The notes under the pieces were generated by a model. The model worked only from the letters and a program-made list of their open reading frames with translations, made no database searches and had not been told where the DNA came from. Positions 48,701 through 56,893 of a stretch of 64,000 nucleotides of DNA are shown in pieces. How positions within the stretch are numbered: the stretch's first letter is position 1; every line of letters starts with the position of its first letter. This DNA comes from Sediminibacterium sp. TEGAF015 (GTDB lineage: Bacteria > Bacteroidota > Bacteroidia > Chitinophagales > Chitinophagaceae), in contig NZ_AP026683.1 of the NCBI RefSeq assembly GCF_025997995.1, positions 2,728,501 through 2,792,500 on the forward strand, read 5' to 3'. Both the position numbers and the translations under genes were made by a program.

Positions 48701-49157
48701 GTATGCAGAAGATTTTGCCAAAGCCACTTTAGATGATTTATTTGGAAAAGAGAAGTTAGCAGCAGCTACGAAACTTGAAGCAACACAAATGGCCAACATG
48801 CTATTGATAAATGAGGGCAAAGGAAAATACAATGCCATGCAATTACCCGTAGCAGCACAGTTCAGTAATATTCGTGCTGTTGTGCCAATCAATCATTTAA
48901 TTACCGGTGCCTTGTTGCTTGGCAACTTTGGGTACAATAATATTGAAATAGGCAGACAGGATGCAAATTTTGGAACCCTGCTACAAACAGCAAAAGTACA
49001 ACCCAATAAAGGCTTGCAAATGGCTGCCTGTCAATTACCAGGCTTAGTTATAAAAGGCGAGGTAAGAAAGGCTTTGCCCATTGTTATTGGGAAAAACATT
49101 TGCTATGTATTAGCAAAAAATAACGGCAACCTGCAAGTTCTGAAGCAACAAAATTAA
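45705..49157 (+). CDS. CRTAC1-like giant FG-GAP/ASPIC-UnbV lipoprotein (third copy)
   Basis: 1150 residues with a signal ending LAIGC (lipoprotein). Thirteen Asp-rich loops (DFNRDGKID, DINNDSLLD, DYDEDGDLD, DINVDGWPD, DFNNDGKKD, DINGDGLED, DFNGDGAVD, DIDNDGDQD and so on) follow the same seven-plus-six layout around a central ASPIC/UnbV-like segment (MAVGSKLMVYAKDA ... IWPDQTY). The start codon is 3 bases after the previous stop, so the two are co-translated paralogues. It is more divergent from the second copy outside the loops than near them. It is convergent with the gene at 49159, with one base between stops. Confidence 0.88.
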   Translation: MKMKWKSLGLVGLITLFLAIGCKQSSSPSLFTPIDANQSGLNFTNTLTPTKEFNLFSYMYYYNGAGIGAGDFNRDGKIDLFFAANQTGNHLYLNQGLMKFEDVTTAAQIPNDGSWSTGVSVVDINNDSLLDIYVCRVGNYKVLKGKNQLLVCTGITKEGIPQYKDQAAEYGLDFSGFSTQAAFLDYDEDGDLDMFLLNHSVNHDGNYAPRKNFENTFDALAGQKFYRNDTQKNADGMLTGRFTDITTTVGINGSKIGYGLGVAVSDINVDGWPDIYVGNDFHENDYLYINNKKGGFEEKGKEAMMHTSQFSMGVDVADANNDGLPDIVSMDMLPYESYMLRRSLSEDDYNIFQNKLAFGYTYQYARNNLQYNRGNGQFSEVGQYAGIHATDWSWASLWMDFNNDGKKDLFVSNGIPKRMNDIDYINFVSGEALQEKLKNNSLESKDLTLINQFPEIKIPNQFFQNKGAFSFNNITQAIDKNPNSFSNGAVYADLDNDGDLDIVVNNINDPVLIYRNNTNLPANPSANRSNSKNVNNNAENKQLNYVSIQLKGSTQNTMAVGSKLMVYAKDALYTYENYPVHGFLSSMQIPLHIGLDNIQPDSAILIWPDQTYQRISIRPGIHISMTYQPGLPKFDYNKHALQLSNLNQHGNLEESSISNKPVFNDITAATKLNYQHKENPFNEFDREPLIPHMTSAEGPALAIADINGDGLEDIFIGASKTQHNAVYMQQSNGIFKQMPQPALLLDSMWENTDAVWADVNKDGYKDLLIASGGNEYYGDDPHLLPLLYLNNGKGKLTRKADAFAGINTTQSRIIAEDFNGDGAVDLLLTGRVEPWKYGNAPRTYLLENDGKGNFTDQTIRYSKELLNPGMVTDAQLADINQDGKKDILISSLWGTIDAFIRKGNQFVKQTILNQKGWWQSITLLDIDNDGDQDILAGNFGLNSRLKASAAEPVRMYLNDYDNNGRMEQVITYYLQGKEMPFASKIQLEKSLPVLKKQFLYAEDFAKATLDDLFGKEKLAAATKLEATQMANMLLINEGKGKYNAMQLPVAAQFSNIRAVVPINHLITGALLLGNFGYNNIEIGRQDANFGTLLQTAKVQPNKGLQMAACQLPGLVIKGEVRKALPIVIGKNICYVLAKNNGNLQVLKQQN

Positions 49158-49158
49158 C

Positions 49159-50085
49159 TTATTCAAAAACAGGATAATTAATTGTCGTTCTCCATTTTGT
49201 GCTGTCCCTGATGGTTCTTCTGTTGGTAATTAAACGTTCAAAAGAAATGGCCGGACTTACTTTGCGGTGGTCCTGAACAAAATTCTTAACGGCTTCGTTG
49301 CATTTTTGTATCACGGTTTTGTCGCCGGTAACTTCACAAACCACAATATTGCCCAGCATCATGTTTTTTAGCATGAATTTGCCGCTCGAAGGAATATCTC
49401 TTTCTGTTGGTACGGCCACCATTGCGGTATAACTGGAAGAATCTTCTTTAAACACATTCAAAATAGGATAGTTAACAATTTTAACTTCCACGCCGGCAAT
49501 AAATTCATTCACTTCATCAATCAATGCATAAATTTCATCGGTAGTAGGCTCATGGTCATATGTTTGTTTGGCAGATACATAAGAAGAGTTGGGTACTTTC
49601 TGCATTTCAATAGGATAGCCGTATACTTTGGCTACATCAGAAAAGTAATCCTGAATCTGATATAGCAATCGTTTTGTGTCATCTTCAGCGCTGTTCAACT
49701 GAAAAAAGTTTTTAAAGCGGTAAAACGGGTTATAAGAAAGGTTCATAACCGTATTCAGGGTGAACTTGGTTTTAGCATTGTGGTCGGCCATAAAGCTAAA
49801 ATCGAGTTTTATTTCCATGCCTTTGTATACTAAAGTAGCCTGGAACCCATTCATCAATACTTTATGGATGGTGATTGGGTTGTCATAATACGTGAAAGTA
49901 GAATCGTTTACTTTTTTCCCGGGAAACCATTTGGTCCATTCTTGTGGATTAGTCATCACCCTGGTTATTGCATCTACAGGCATGGCAACCGAAACGGTTT
50001 CGGTGGTAGGTTTTTGGTATGGAAGCAGGTAAGAAGCACCAATAAAAAATAATACGGGAACCAGAACATACAATCCTTTTTTCAT
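49159..50085 (-). CDS. Membrane-anchored SRPBCC plus GyrI-like (effector-binding) domain protein
   Basis: About 308 residues from the ATG at 50085, which gives an N-terminal hydrophobic anchor (MKKGLYVLVPVLFFIGASYLL); the longer frame to 50142 adds an unlikely 19 residues. Residues about 30-165 resemble an SRPBCC ligand-binding fold (VSVAMPVDAITRVMTNPQEWTKWFPG). Residues about 170-300 resemble an AraC/GyrI effector-binding fold (MQKVPNSSYVSAKQTYDHEPTTDEIYALIDEVNEFI). Both domains bind small hydrophobic ligands in other proteins. The role here is unknown. It is divergent from the gene at 50166. Confidence 0.65.
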   Translation of the reverse strand: MKKGLYVLVPVLFFIGASYLLPYQKPTTETVSVAMPVDAITRVMTNPQEWTKWFPGKKVNDSTFTYYDNPITIHKVLMNGFQATLVYKGMEIKLDFSFMADHNAKTKFTLNTVMNLSYNPFYRFKNFFQLNSAEDDTKRLLYQIQDYFSDVAKVYGYPIEMQKVPNSSYVSAKQTYDHEPTTDEIYALIDEVNEFIAGVEVKIVNYPILNVFKEDSSSYTAMVAVPTERDIPSSGKFMLKNMMLGNIVVCEVTGDKTVIQKCNEAVKNFVQDHRKVSPAISFERLITNRRTIRDSTKWRTTINYPVFE

Positions 50086-50165
50086 ATCCGTGCTGTCGTT
50101 TAAGTGGGAATAAAAACTAAAATTAAATCTTTTACATTGCAAAAATAAATACTATTTTTAGGGAG

Positions 50166-50720
50166 TTGAAAAAGGTTTTAACCATACTGTCCTTGTGTTT
50201 GCTGCTCTTTAGCTGGGGTGGCTACAACCTTCTATTGAATTACCTGGAAAACAAATCTGACAGGCAATTCCAGGCCAGCCTATACGAAGATCAGTACGAT
50301 GAGGCCAATTTAATACACCTGAAAGTGGCAGCAAGTACTCCTTATGGAACAAACAGTGAGGAGTTTGAAACAGCTACAGGAGACGTTGAAATCAATGGTG
50401 TAACCTATCACTTTGTAAAGCGCCGTTTCTATAAAGACTCTTTAGAACTTTTGGCAGTGCCCAATATTGAAAAAATAGGGTTACGCAATGCCAGAGATCA
50501 GTTTATGAATCTGGCAGCTAACTTCAATACTAGTTCTCAAAACGAATCTTCTACTAATCAGCATATTGTACTAAAGTTTTCATTGTCAGACTTCACGGGT
50601 GACCATTGCTTTACCTGGCAGTTTCGTGATGGAGACATTTCTAAGGAGTTGATCATGAAAAATCTATTGGTACAGACTTCTGATTACGCAAATGCTTTGG
50701 AACGACCACCGCAAGCCTAA
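50166..50720 (+). CDS. Membrane-anchored protein of unknown function
   Basis: 184 residues from a TTG start, which is the only start giving a standard MKK signal anchor (MKKVLTILSLCLLLFSWGGY). The rest is a small periplasmic domain with alternating beta pattern (INGVTYHFVKRRFYKDSLELLAVPN) and a polar C terminus. It has no Cys pair or catalytic signature I recognise. It is the first gene of a plus-strand run that includes the haloperoxidase-type and TonB-receptor genes. A TATTTTTA box at 50153-50160, just before the start, suggests a leaderless or very short-leader transcript. Confidence 0.65.
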   Translation: MKKVLTILSLCLLLFSWGGYNLLLNYLENKSDRQFQASLYEDQYDEANLIHLKVAASTPYGTNSEEFETATGDVEINGVTYHFVKRRFYKDSLELLAVPNIEKIGLRNARDQFMNLAANFNTSSQNESSTNQHIVLKFSLSDFTGDHCFTWQFRDGDISKELIMKNLLVQTSDYANALERPPQA

Positions 50721-50750
50721 TGCTGGCATATTAAGCATTGTATATTTTTT
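50719..50750 (+). terminator. Possible weak terminator before haloperoxidase-type copy B
   Basis: Arms AATGCT (50719-50724) and AGCATT (50734-50739) with a 9-nt loop are followed by a T-rich run. The stem is short, so this may be only partial attenuation between the two genes. Confidence 0.3.
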
Positions 50751-50770
50751 CATTTAATAATAGACTGTTT

Positions 50771-52120
50771 ATGTTGAAGCGCTTTGCGGTGCTGGGAATA
50801 TTTGTATTTGCCCTTCAGGCTTGTAGTACAAAATCGGAGTACAAAACTTTTTTACACGATCCACTTTTATATAGTAATACGGTGCATGAGCTGAATACCG
50901 TGGTAATGGGAAATAATTTCCCTCCAATGGTCGCTTCCAGAAATTATGCTTATGCTGCCATTGCTGCCTATGAAGTCATGGCTGCGGCTAATGCAGATAA
51001 ATATGAGTCGCTGGGAGGGCAGCTAAATGGGTTATCTACTTTGAAGTTGCCAGCTATTCATCCGGAAGCAGACTGGCAGCTGGCGGCACTGATGTCTTAT
51101 ATGAAAGTTGGAGAGTCAGTTACTTTTCCCGAGGGGAGCATGAAAGCCTATGAAGACAGTATATTAACATTGGCCCGCAAGAAAGGCTTACCCAAAAGTG
51201 TAGAAGCAGCTTCCAGAGAATTCGCGGATAGTGTAAGTGCAGCTATTATACGCTGGAGTAAAAAAGACAATTACTTGCAAACAAGAGGTGCAGAAAAGTA
51301 CACGGTAACTGATGAACCTGGGCGATGGGTGCCAACTCCACCTATGTATGCAACTGCAGCAGAGCCACACTGGATGGAAATTAGAACCATGGTGATTGAT
51401 AGTGCAAGCATTTACGAGCCTGCGCCACCACCTGCTTTCAACATCAAAGACAAAAACAGTAAATATTATCAAGAAGTGATTGCTATCAAAAATGCAATTG
51501 ATAGTTTAACGCCCGAGCAAAAGCATATTGCGGAATTCTGGGACGATAATCCATTCAAAATGAATGTTACCGGACACGTGATGTTTGGCAGTAAAAAATT
51601 CTCACCACCCGGACATTGGATGAGTGTAGTGGGCATTGCCGCCAAACAGGCAAAGTCTGATTATCCGGAAACCATTTATGCAACGGCTAAAACAGCCATT
51701 GCATTATTTGATGCCTTTATACAATGCTGGTATGTAAAATACAAATACAATACCGTGCGTCCGGAAACCGTCATCAATCAATACATAGATATTAATTGGA
51801 GACCTTATTTACAAACACCTGCTTTCCCTGAATATACTTGCGGACACTCAACTATTTCTTCTGCAGCAGCAGAAGCTTTGACCAGTGTGTACGGGGATAA
51901 TTTTGCGTATACCGATTCTACAGAATTGGAATTTGGTATTGCCAACAGGAGTTTCAAATCATTCCGACATGCGGCTGAAGAAAACAACTGGGCTCGCTTC
52001 TATGGTGGTTTGCATTTTCACAATTCTTGTATCATCAGTACCGATATAGGACAGAAAGTGGGAGGTCATATTGCTAAAAAACTGAGAATGAAAAAAGAAA
52101 TTTCATCTTCACAAAATTAG
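50771..52120 (+). CDS. Vanadium-dependent haloperoxidase-type PAP2 lipoprotein (copy B)
   Basis: 449 residues from the ATG at 50771 (signal MLKRFAVLGIFVFALQAC, lipoprotein); an upstream in-frame ATG at 50738 would disrupt the signal. The vanadate/phosphate signature is K323-x6-R330-P331, then T-C-G-H (His359), then A408-R409-x5-H415. The usual Ser before Arg is Ala, and the usual PSGH is TCGH. It is paralogous to copy A, sharing FWDDNPF and PPGHWM. It is expected to be periplasmic or surface-exposed. It may oxidise a halide with peroxide or act as a phosphatase; this cannot be decided from sequence. Confidence 0.87.
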   Translation: MLKRFAVLGIFVFALQACSTKSEYKTFLHDPLLYSNTVHELNTVVMGNNFPPMVASRNYAYAAIAAYEVMAAANADKYESLGGQLNGLSTLKLPAIHPEADWQLAALMSYMKVGESVTFPEGSMKAYEDSILTLARKKGLPKSVEAASREFADSVSAAIIRWSKKDNYLQTRGAEKYTVTDEPGRWVPTPPMYATAAEPHWMEIRTMVIDSASIYEPAPPPAFNIKDKNSKYYQEVIAIKNAIDSLTPEQKHIAEFWDDNPFKMNVTGHVMFGSKKFSPPGHWMSVVGIAAKQAKSDYPETIYATAKTAIALFDAFIQCWYVKYKYNTVRPETVINQYIDINWRPYLQTPAFPEYTCGHSTISSAAAEALTSVYGDNFAYTDSTELEFGIANRSFKSFRHAAEENNWARFYGGLHFHNSCIISTDIGQKVGGHIAKKLRMKKEISSSQN

Positions 52121-52195
52121 ACTCCTTCAACTGAAAACGGCATGTATCTTAAAAGTCTAGCCCAGATTTAATTTATTTCTTAACAGAAATCATTT

Positions 52196-53158
52196 ATGAC
52201 TTATATAAAAAGGTCAGCCTTTTTTAGGTTGATTATGCTCGCTGGTTTAGCAGTGACGCAACTAACTGCCCATGCGCAAACAGATATAGACGCGCTTATG
52301 ATGGCAAAGAATAATTTTTGTACCGGTTTCATGATCGGAAACAGCAGCTGGAAAAATTACTGGGAAGGCACACTTAAAAGGGATAATCCCAATTTAGGAA
52401 CTGTAGGCTCTACCATGATTGGTATTATGGGCAATTATGGTATCAAAGACAACCTGAATCTCTTATTCTCCGTTCCTTATTTCTCTAATAGTGCCTCTGC
52501 CGGAACTTTAGTTAAAAGACAGGGTGTACAAGATCTTACACTAACCTTGAAGTGGATGCCCATTGAAACAACAATTGGTAAAGCTGATTTTTCGGTATAT
52601 GCTTTGGGCTCTTACTCAACACCATTAAACAATTATGTAAAAGATTATTTACCATTATCTATTGGATTGGGCGCAAAAACAGCCATGGCAAGAATTATGG
52701 CAGATTATCAATTGGGTAATTTTTTTACCACAGCATCGGCAGCCTTTTTTACAAGGAGCAATGTAACAATAGATCGCAATGCCTATTATACAACAAGAAT
52801 GCATTATACCAATCAAGTAGAAATGCCCAATATGGCCAACTTCAATTTGAGAGTAGGATATAGAAGTGGCAAGGGTTATGCAGAAGTCATAGCAGACATC
52901 ATGCAAACCAATGGTGGATTTGATATAACAAGAAATAATATGCCATTCCTGAGCAATCAAATGAATGCTAATAGAATTGGAGTTGGATTCAAATACAATT
53001 TTGGAAAAGTAGAGGGGTTGTCCGCAGTAGGAAATGCAATGTTTACAGTTGCAGGTAGAAATGTAGGTCAATCAACATCTATTAATGCGGGGGTATTTTA
53101 TATTATCAATTTCGAAAAATCTTCAACTCCAAAAACTAGTAATGATGAAACTAAATAA
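52196..53158 (+). CDS. Outer-membrane beta-barrel protein of the phenol-pathway/MetA-like type
   Basis: 320 residues with a signal peptide cleaved after TAHAQ. The mature part is a pattern of amphipathic beta-strands: TMIGIMGNYGIKDNLNLLFSVPYFSN, LTLTLKWMPIETTIGKADFSVYALGSYSTP, FNLRVGYRSGKGYAEVIADIMQ and NRIGVGFKYNFG. This resembles the small MetA/phenol-degradation transporter-like barrels. Its stop overlaps the start of haloperoxidase-type copy C by about 14 bases. The co-expression suggests that it passes a small, perhaps aromatic or hydrophobic, molecule for the flanking enzymes; this is inference. Confidence 0.75.
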   Translation: MTYIKRSAFFRLIMLAGLAVTQLTAHAQTDIDALMMAKNNFCTGFMIGNSSWKNYWEGTLKRDNPNLGTVGSTMIGIMGNYGIKDNLNLLFSVPYFSNSASAGTLVKRQGVQDLTLTLKWMPIETTIGKADFSVYALGSYSTPLNNYVKDYLPLSIGLGAKTAMARIMADYQLGNFFTTASAAFFTRSNVTIDRNAYYTTRMHYTNQVEMPNMANFNLRVGYRSGKGYAEVIADIMQTNGGFDITRNNMPFLSNQMNANRIGVGFKYNFGKVEGLSAVGNAMFTVAGRNVGQSTSINAGVFYIINFEKSSTPKTSNDETK

Positions 53159-54689
53159 AATCGTTCCACTCAATTTAATCTTATCACTGTTCTTAGTAGC
53201 ATGTGATCGAACTATTGAAGAAAGAGATAAAGTTTATGAGCCATTAAATCCAACTAATATTGATGCCAATGCTGGAGATTGGAAACCAGTCATTTTAGCC
53301 ACAGCAAATGAATTTCCATTGGCTGCGCCCACAACAACAAATGTGGCTGTTTATAATAGAGAATTAACCGAAATAAAAGGATTTCAAGCTACACTAACAC
53401 CCGCACAAAAAGAAAGCATTAAATATTGGAGTGCGGGAGGTGTTTTAAGATGGAATGAGATTATGAGGGAATTAGTGGCAAAACGAAACTTACCTCCAGC
53501 TTCAAATCCAGATGGAACTTATGGTACGCCATCCGCTGCAAATCCTTTTGCATATCCTCATTTTCCTTTTGCCAATCCTCCTTATGCAGCAAGAGCATAT
53601 GCTTATGTAAGTGTAGCTCAATATGATGCACTGGTGGCAGCCTATTACTATAAGCGTTTGTACAATCGTCCTGCACCGCATGCAGTAGATGCTAACATTA
53701 AACCACTGGTACCCGCTACCAATTTGCCTTCCTATCCAAGTGAAGATGCAGTAGTTGCTGCGGTAAGTGTAGAAATGCTGAAACTATTATTTCCGGCCGA
53801 TATTGCTTTTATACAACAAAAAGCAGATGAACATATGTTGGCTAGAATTATGGCAGGTATGAATACCCGTTCAGATATAGAAGCAGGGGTTCAATTGGCC
53901 AGACAAGTAGCTGCAAAAGTTATTTCAAGAGCATCGAGTGATAATATGTCAAGAGCAATAGGAACCCCTTCACAATGGGCGGATTTAGAAAACCAAACTG
54001 CTGCAACAGGTGAAACTCCCTGGATAAGCCTAGATATTCCGAAGAGACCACCCATGTTGCCATTTTTCGGAAGAGTACGACCTTTTTTATTTGATTCATT
54101 AACTACTATTGCAATTAGACCGGGTCCCCCACCTTCAACAAAATCAGAAAAGTTTAAAGCAGAACTAGAAGAAGTTAGACATTTTACCAAGAATGCAAGT
54201 AGGAAAGAAATAGCAATTGTACATGATTGGGCTGATGGAGCGGGTACATACACTCCTCCAGGTCATTGGAATGCGATAGCTGCAGATGATTTTGTGAAAC
54301 AAAAATATAGTGAAGTAAGATGGGCAAGAAATTTTGCTTTGTTAAATATGGCTGAAATGGATGCAGCTATTAGTTGTTGGGATACAAAATATTTTTATTA
54401 CAATCCTAGGCCTTCGCAGGTTGATCCCACTGTAAAAACAAATACCGGAGTTCCTAATTTCCCAGCCTATATATCGGGGCATTCAACTTTTAGTGGTGCA
54501 GCAGCAACCATTTTAGGGTTTTTGATTCCATCTAAGGCTAGCATATATAATACTATGGCAAAAGAAGCTTCTGAATCTAGAATCTATGGTTCTATTCATT
54601 ATCGTTCAGACTGCGAAATAGGTTTATTACAAGGTGCTAAAGTTGGCAATTTTGCAATTGCTAGAGCACAGAGTGATGGTGCGAATTAG
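53145..54689 (+). CDS. Vanadium-dependent haloperoxidase-type PAP2 lipoprotein (copy C, distinct subfamily)
   Basis: 514 residues from the ATG at 53145; an ATG immediately before it at 53142 is equally possible. Starts further upstream (53085) lie well inside the barrel gene and spoil the signal. The signal ends FLVAC (lipoprotein). The motif set is complete: K415-x6-R422-P423, I-S-G-H (His446), S478-R479-x5-H485, plus the TPPGHWN element. The N-terminal 300 residues differ from copies A and B, with insertions rich in Pro and Ala. It is followed 20 bases later by the TonB receptor gene. Confidence 0.88.
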   Translation: MKLNKIVPLNLILSLFLVACDRTIEERDKVYEPLNPTNIDANAGDWKPVILATANEFPLAAPTTTNVAVYNRELTEIKGFQATLTPAQKESIKYWSAGGVLRWNEIMRELVAKRNLPPASNPDGTYGTPSAANPFAYPHFPFANPPYAARAYAYVSVAQYDALVAAYYYKRLYNRPAPHAVDANIKPLVPATNLPSYPSEDAVVAAVSVEMLKLLFPADIAFIQQKADEHMLARIMAGMNTRSDIEAGVQLARQVAAKVISRASSDNMSRAIGTPSQWADLENQTAATGETPWISLDIPKRPPMLPFFGRVRPFLFDSLTTIAIRPGPPPSTKSEKFKAELEEVRHFTKNASRKEIAIVHDWADGAGTYTPPGHWNAIAADDFVKQKYSEVRWARNFALLNMAEMDAAISCWDTKYFYYNPRPSQVDPTVKTNTGVPNFPAYISGHSTFSGAAATILGFLIPSKASIYNTMAKEASESRIYGSIHYRSDCEIGLLQGAKVGNFAIARAQSDGAN

Positions 54690-54709
54690 TAAAACAAAGT
54701 GTTGAAAAC

Positions 54710-56893
54710 ATGAAGGGTTTTATTGTTTTTATATTACTTGTATTGGGAAAATCTGTATTGGGTAATTTTGTATATAAAACTGATACAGTTCCAGTTCGCT
54801 ATTTAGATAGTGTAATGGTAAAGTCTTATATTAATAAACAACTTGATTTACCTGAAATTAATGGTACTTATTTAAACACGGGAAAAAAAACTACTCGAAT
54901 TCATTTGACTTCTAGTGGAGTAGATATTTCATCAAAGATTGGTCGTCAGGTATTTGCAAAAGTACCTGGCGTTTTTGTTTACGATATGGATGGGACAGGC
55001 AACCAAATCAATATTGCAACCAGGGGATTAGATCCACATAGAGGTTGGGAATTTAATTTGAGAAAAGATGGCATAATTACAAACTCTGACATGTACGGCT
55101 ATCCTGCAAGCCACTACAGTATGCCTTTAGAAAGTATTGAATCAATTGAGTTGGTAAGAGGAACGGGTTCCTTGCAATATGGAGCACAGTTTGGAGGTAT
55201 GCTCAATTATATAAGTAAACAACCTGACTCATTGCGACCATTTTCTTTTGAAAATATCAATACAATAGGTTCCTTTCAATTACTTAGTACATACAATGCA
55301 ATTTCAGGTACAGTAAATAAAATGAGTTACCAAGCTTATCATTTTGTAAAGTCTAGAAATGGATATAGAATAGGAGAAGAATCTAATTCGTCAGCCTATA
55401 AAATAAGCTTAACCTATCGTCCAACAAAATCTTCAAGTTTACATCTTGAGTGGTCTAAGTCTACTTATACCTATAAAATTCCTGGCCCGTTGAATGATAG
55501 TATGTTTTTAGAAAATCCAAGGCAATCAACTCGAAACAGAAATTATTTTAATCCGTCTATACATTTGCCTTTTATCAAGTTTAACTGGGCGCTTAATTCT
55601 TCTACACAATTAGAAATGACAAGTTCGGCAGTATTAGGTGAAAGAAATAGTATTTTATTTGATAAACCTGCCTCTATTAGAGATTCTATTGTTTCTTCAA
55701 CAGGGCAATATAACCAGCGACAAGTGGATATAGATCATTTTAATAGTTATACCTCTGAAATCAGACTAATGCATCATTTTCAGTGGTTAAATACAAAACA
55801 AACAATAGCAACTGGAATTCAATTGATGAATAATCATTTACACAGAAGGCAACTTGGTAAAGGAACCACTTCTTCTGATTTTGACCTTCAATTAACAACA
55901 CCAGAATGGGGGCGAGATTTACATTTTAAAACTTTAAATCTAGCTTTTTTTATAGAAAACAGAATCAGATTTACCAATCAATTGAATATTACTGCAGGTG
56001 TAAGAGTAGAATCAGGTACTTCTAAAATGACAGGAATTATATTGAATTATCCAACCAACAAAATACCAGTAAACATTAATCATAAGTTTCCATTATTGGC
56101 AATAGGGTTTCAATTTAATAGTTCTGAATACTCGCAACTATATGGTGGAATTGCACAATCATATCGTCCAGTTATTTTTAAAGATCTGATACCTTCTTCC
56201 ATATATGAAACGATAGATCCTACTATTAAAGATGTAAGCGGATATAATGCTGAATTTGGATTCAAAGGCTCATTAAATAAGATTAAATGGGATATTAATA
56301 CTTTTTTATTAACCCAAAATAATCGTTTTGGAACTTTGGTTGTTAAGGATATCAATAATTCTTTTATAACCTATAGAACCAATATTGGCAATTCAATGAC
56401 AACGGGTATTGAAGCTTATATTGAAGCAGAGTGGGCACTACATTCAAAACTGCAATTATCGCTTTTTACTTCTACAGCCTGGATGAGTGCAAAATATAAA
56501 AATGCAGTTATTAAAACTGGAAATGCCAATTTTTCTATTCACAATAACAAAGTAGAATCTGTTCCCGATATTACATCTAGAAATGGAATAGGAATACGTA
56601 CTCCTTTATATCAAATCAACTTTTTATATAGTTATGTTTCTTCCACTTATTCAGATCCACTCAATACCATACAACCAACAAAAGAAACAGGGGCAGTTGG
56701 ATGGGTACCGGCATATGGATTGGTTGACATTAATGCTTCCATTGCTATCTCAAAGCTCTTTATCTTGAAAGTCAATATTAATAATGTATTCAATAAGCAA
56801 TATTTTACTAAAAGACCTTTATTTTATCCTGGTCCTGGGTTGTGGCCATCCGATGGATTAAATTTTTCTACAACAATTTCATTCAAGTTATAG
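54710..56893 (+). CDS. FecA-like TonB-dependent receptor (paralogue of the one at 473)
   Basis: 727 residues with a signal peptide (MKGFIVFILLVLGKSVLG). The plug (about 50-185) has INIATRGLDPHRGWEFNLRKDG and SIELVRGTGSLQYGAQFGGMLNYI, followed by a barrel ending in FKL. It has no carboxypeptidase-regulatory domain. It aligns along its length with the receptor at 473-2683, including the terminal YPGPG and DGxxF segments. It is the last gene of the haloperoxidase-type run (50771-56893) and overlaps the convergent amylosucrase gene by 6 bases. The ligand is unknown, but pairing with two haloperoxidase-type enzymes suggests their substrate or product. Confidence 0.9.
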   Translation: MKGFIVFILLVLGKSVLGNFVYKTDTVPVRYLDSVMVKSYINKQLDLPEINGTYLNTGKKTTRIHLTSSGVDISSKIGRQVFAKVPGVFVYDMDGTGNQINIATRGLDPHRGWEFNLRKDGIITNSDMYGYPASHYSMPLESIESIELVRGTGSLQYGAQFGGMLNYISKQPDSLRPFSFENINTIGSFQLLSTYNAISGTVNKMSYQAYHFVKSRNGYRIGEESNSSAYKISLTYRPTKSSSLHLEWSKSTYTYKIPGPLNDSMFLENPRQSTRNRNYFNPSIHLPFIKFNWALNSSTQLEMTSSAVLGERNSILFDKPASIRDSIVSSTGQYNQRQVDIDHFNSYTSEIRLMHHFQWLNTKQTIATGIQLMNNHLHRRQLGKGTTSSDFDLQLTTPEWGRDLHFKTLNLAFFIENRIRFTNQLNITAGVRVESGTSKMTGIILNYPTNKIPVNINHKFPLLAIGFQFNSSEYSQLYGGIAQSYRPVIFKDLIPSSIYETIDPTIKDVSGYNAEFGFKGSLNKIKWDINTFLLTQNNRFGTLVVKDINNSFITYRTNIGNSMTTGIEAYIEAEWALHSKLQLSLFTSTAWMSAKYKNAVIKTGNANFSIHNNKVESVPDITSRNGIGIRTPLYQINFLYSYVSSTYSDPLNTIQPTKETGAVGWVPAYGLVDINASIAISKLFILKVNINNVFNKQYFTKRPLFYPGPGLWPSDGLNFSTTISFKL

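Noticed and set aside
52655..53071. 138-codon minus-strand ORF inside the barrel gene
   Set aside because: It is Cys- and His-rich shadow sequence antisense to a convincing beta-barrel.
53085..54689. Haloperoxidase-type copy C starting at 53085
   Set aside because: That start is inside the barrel gene in another frame and removes the lipoprotein signal; 53142 or 53145 is far more likely.
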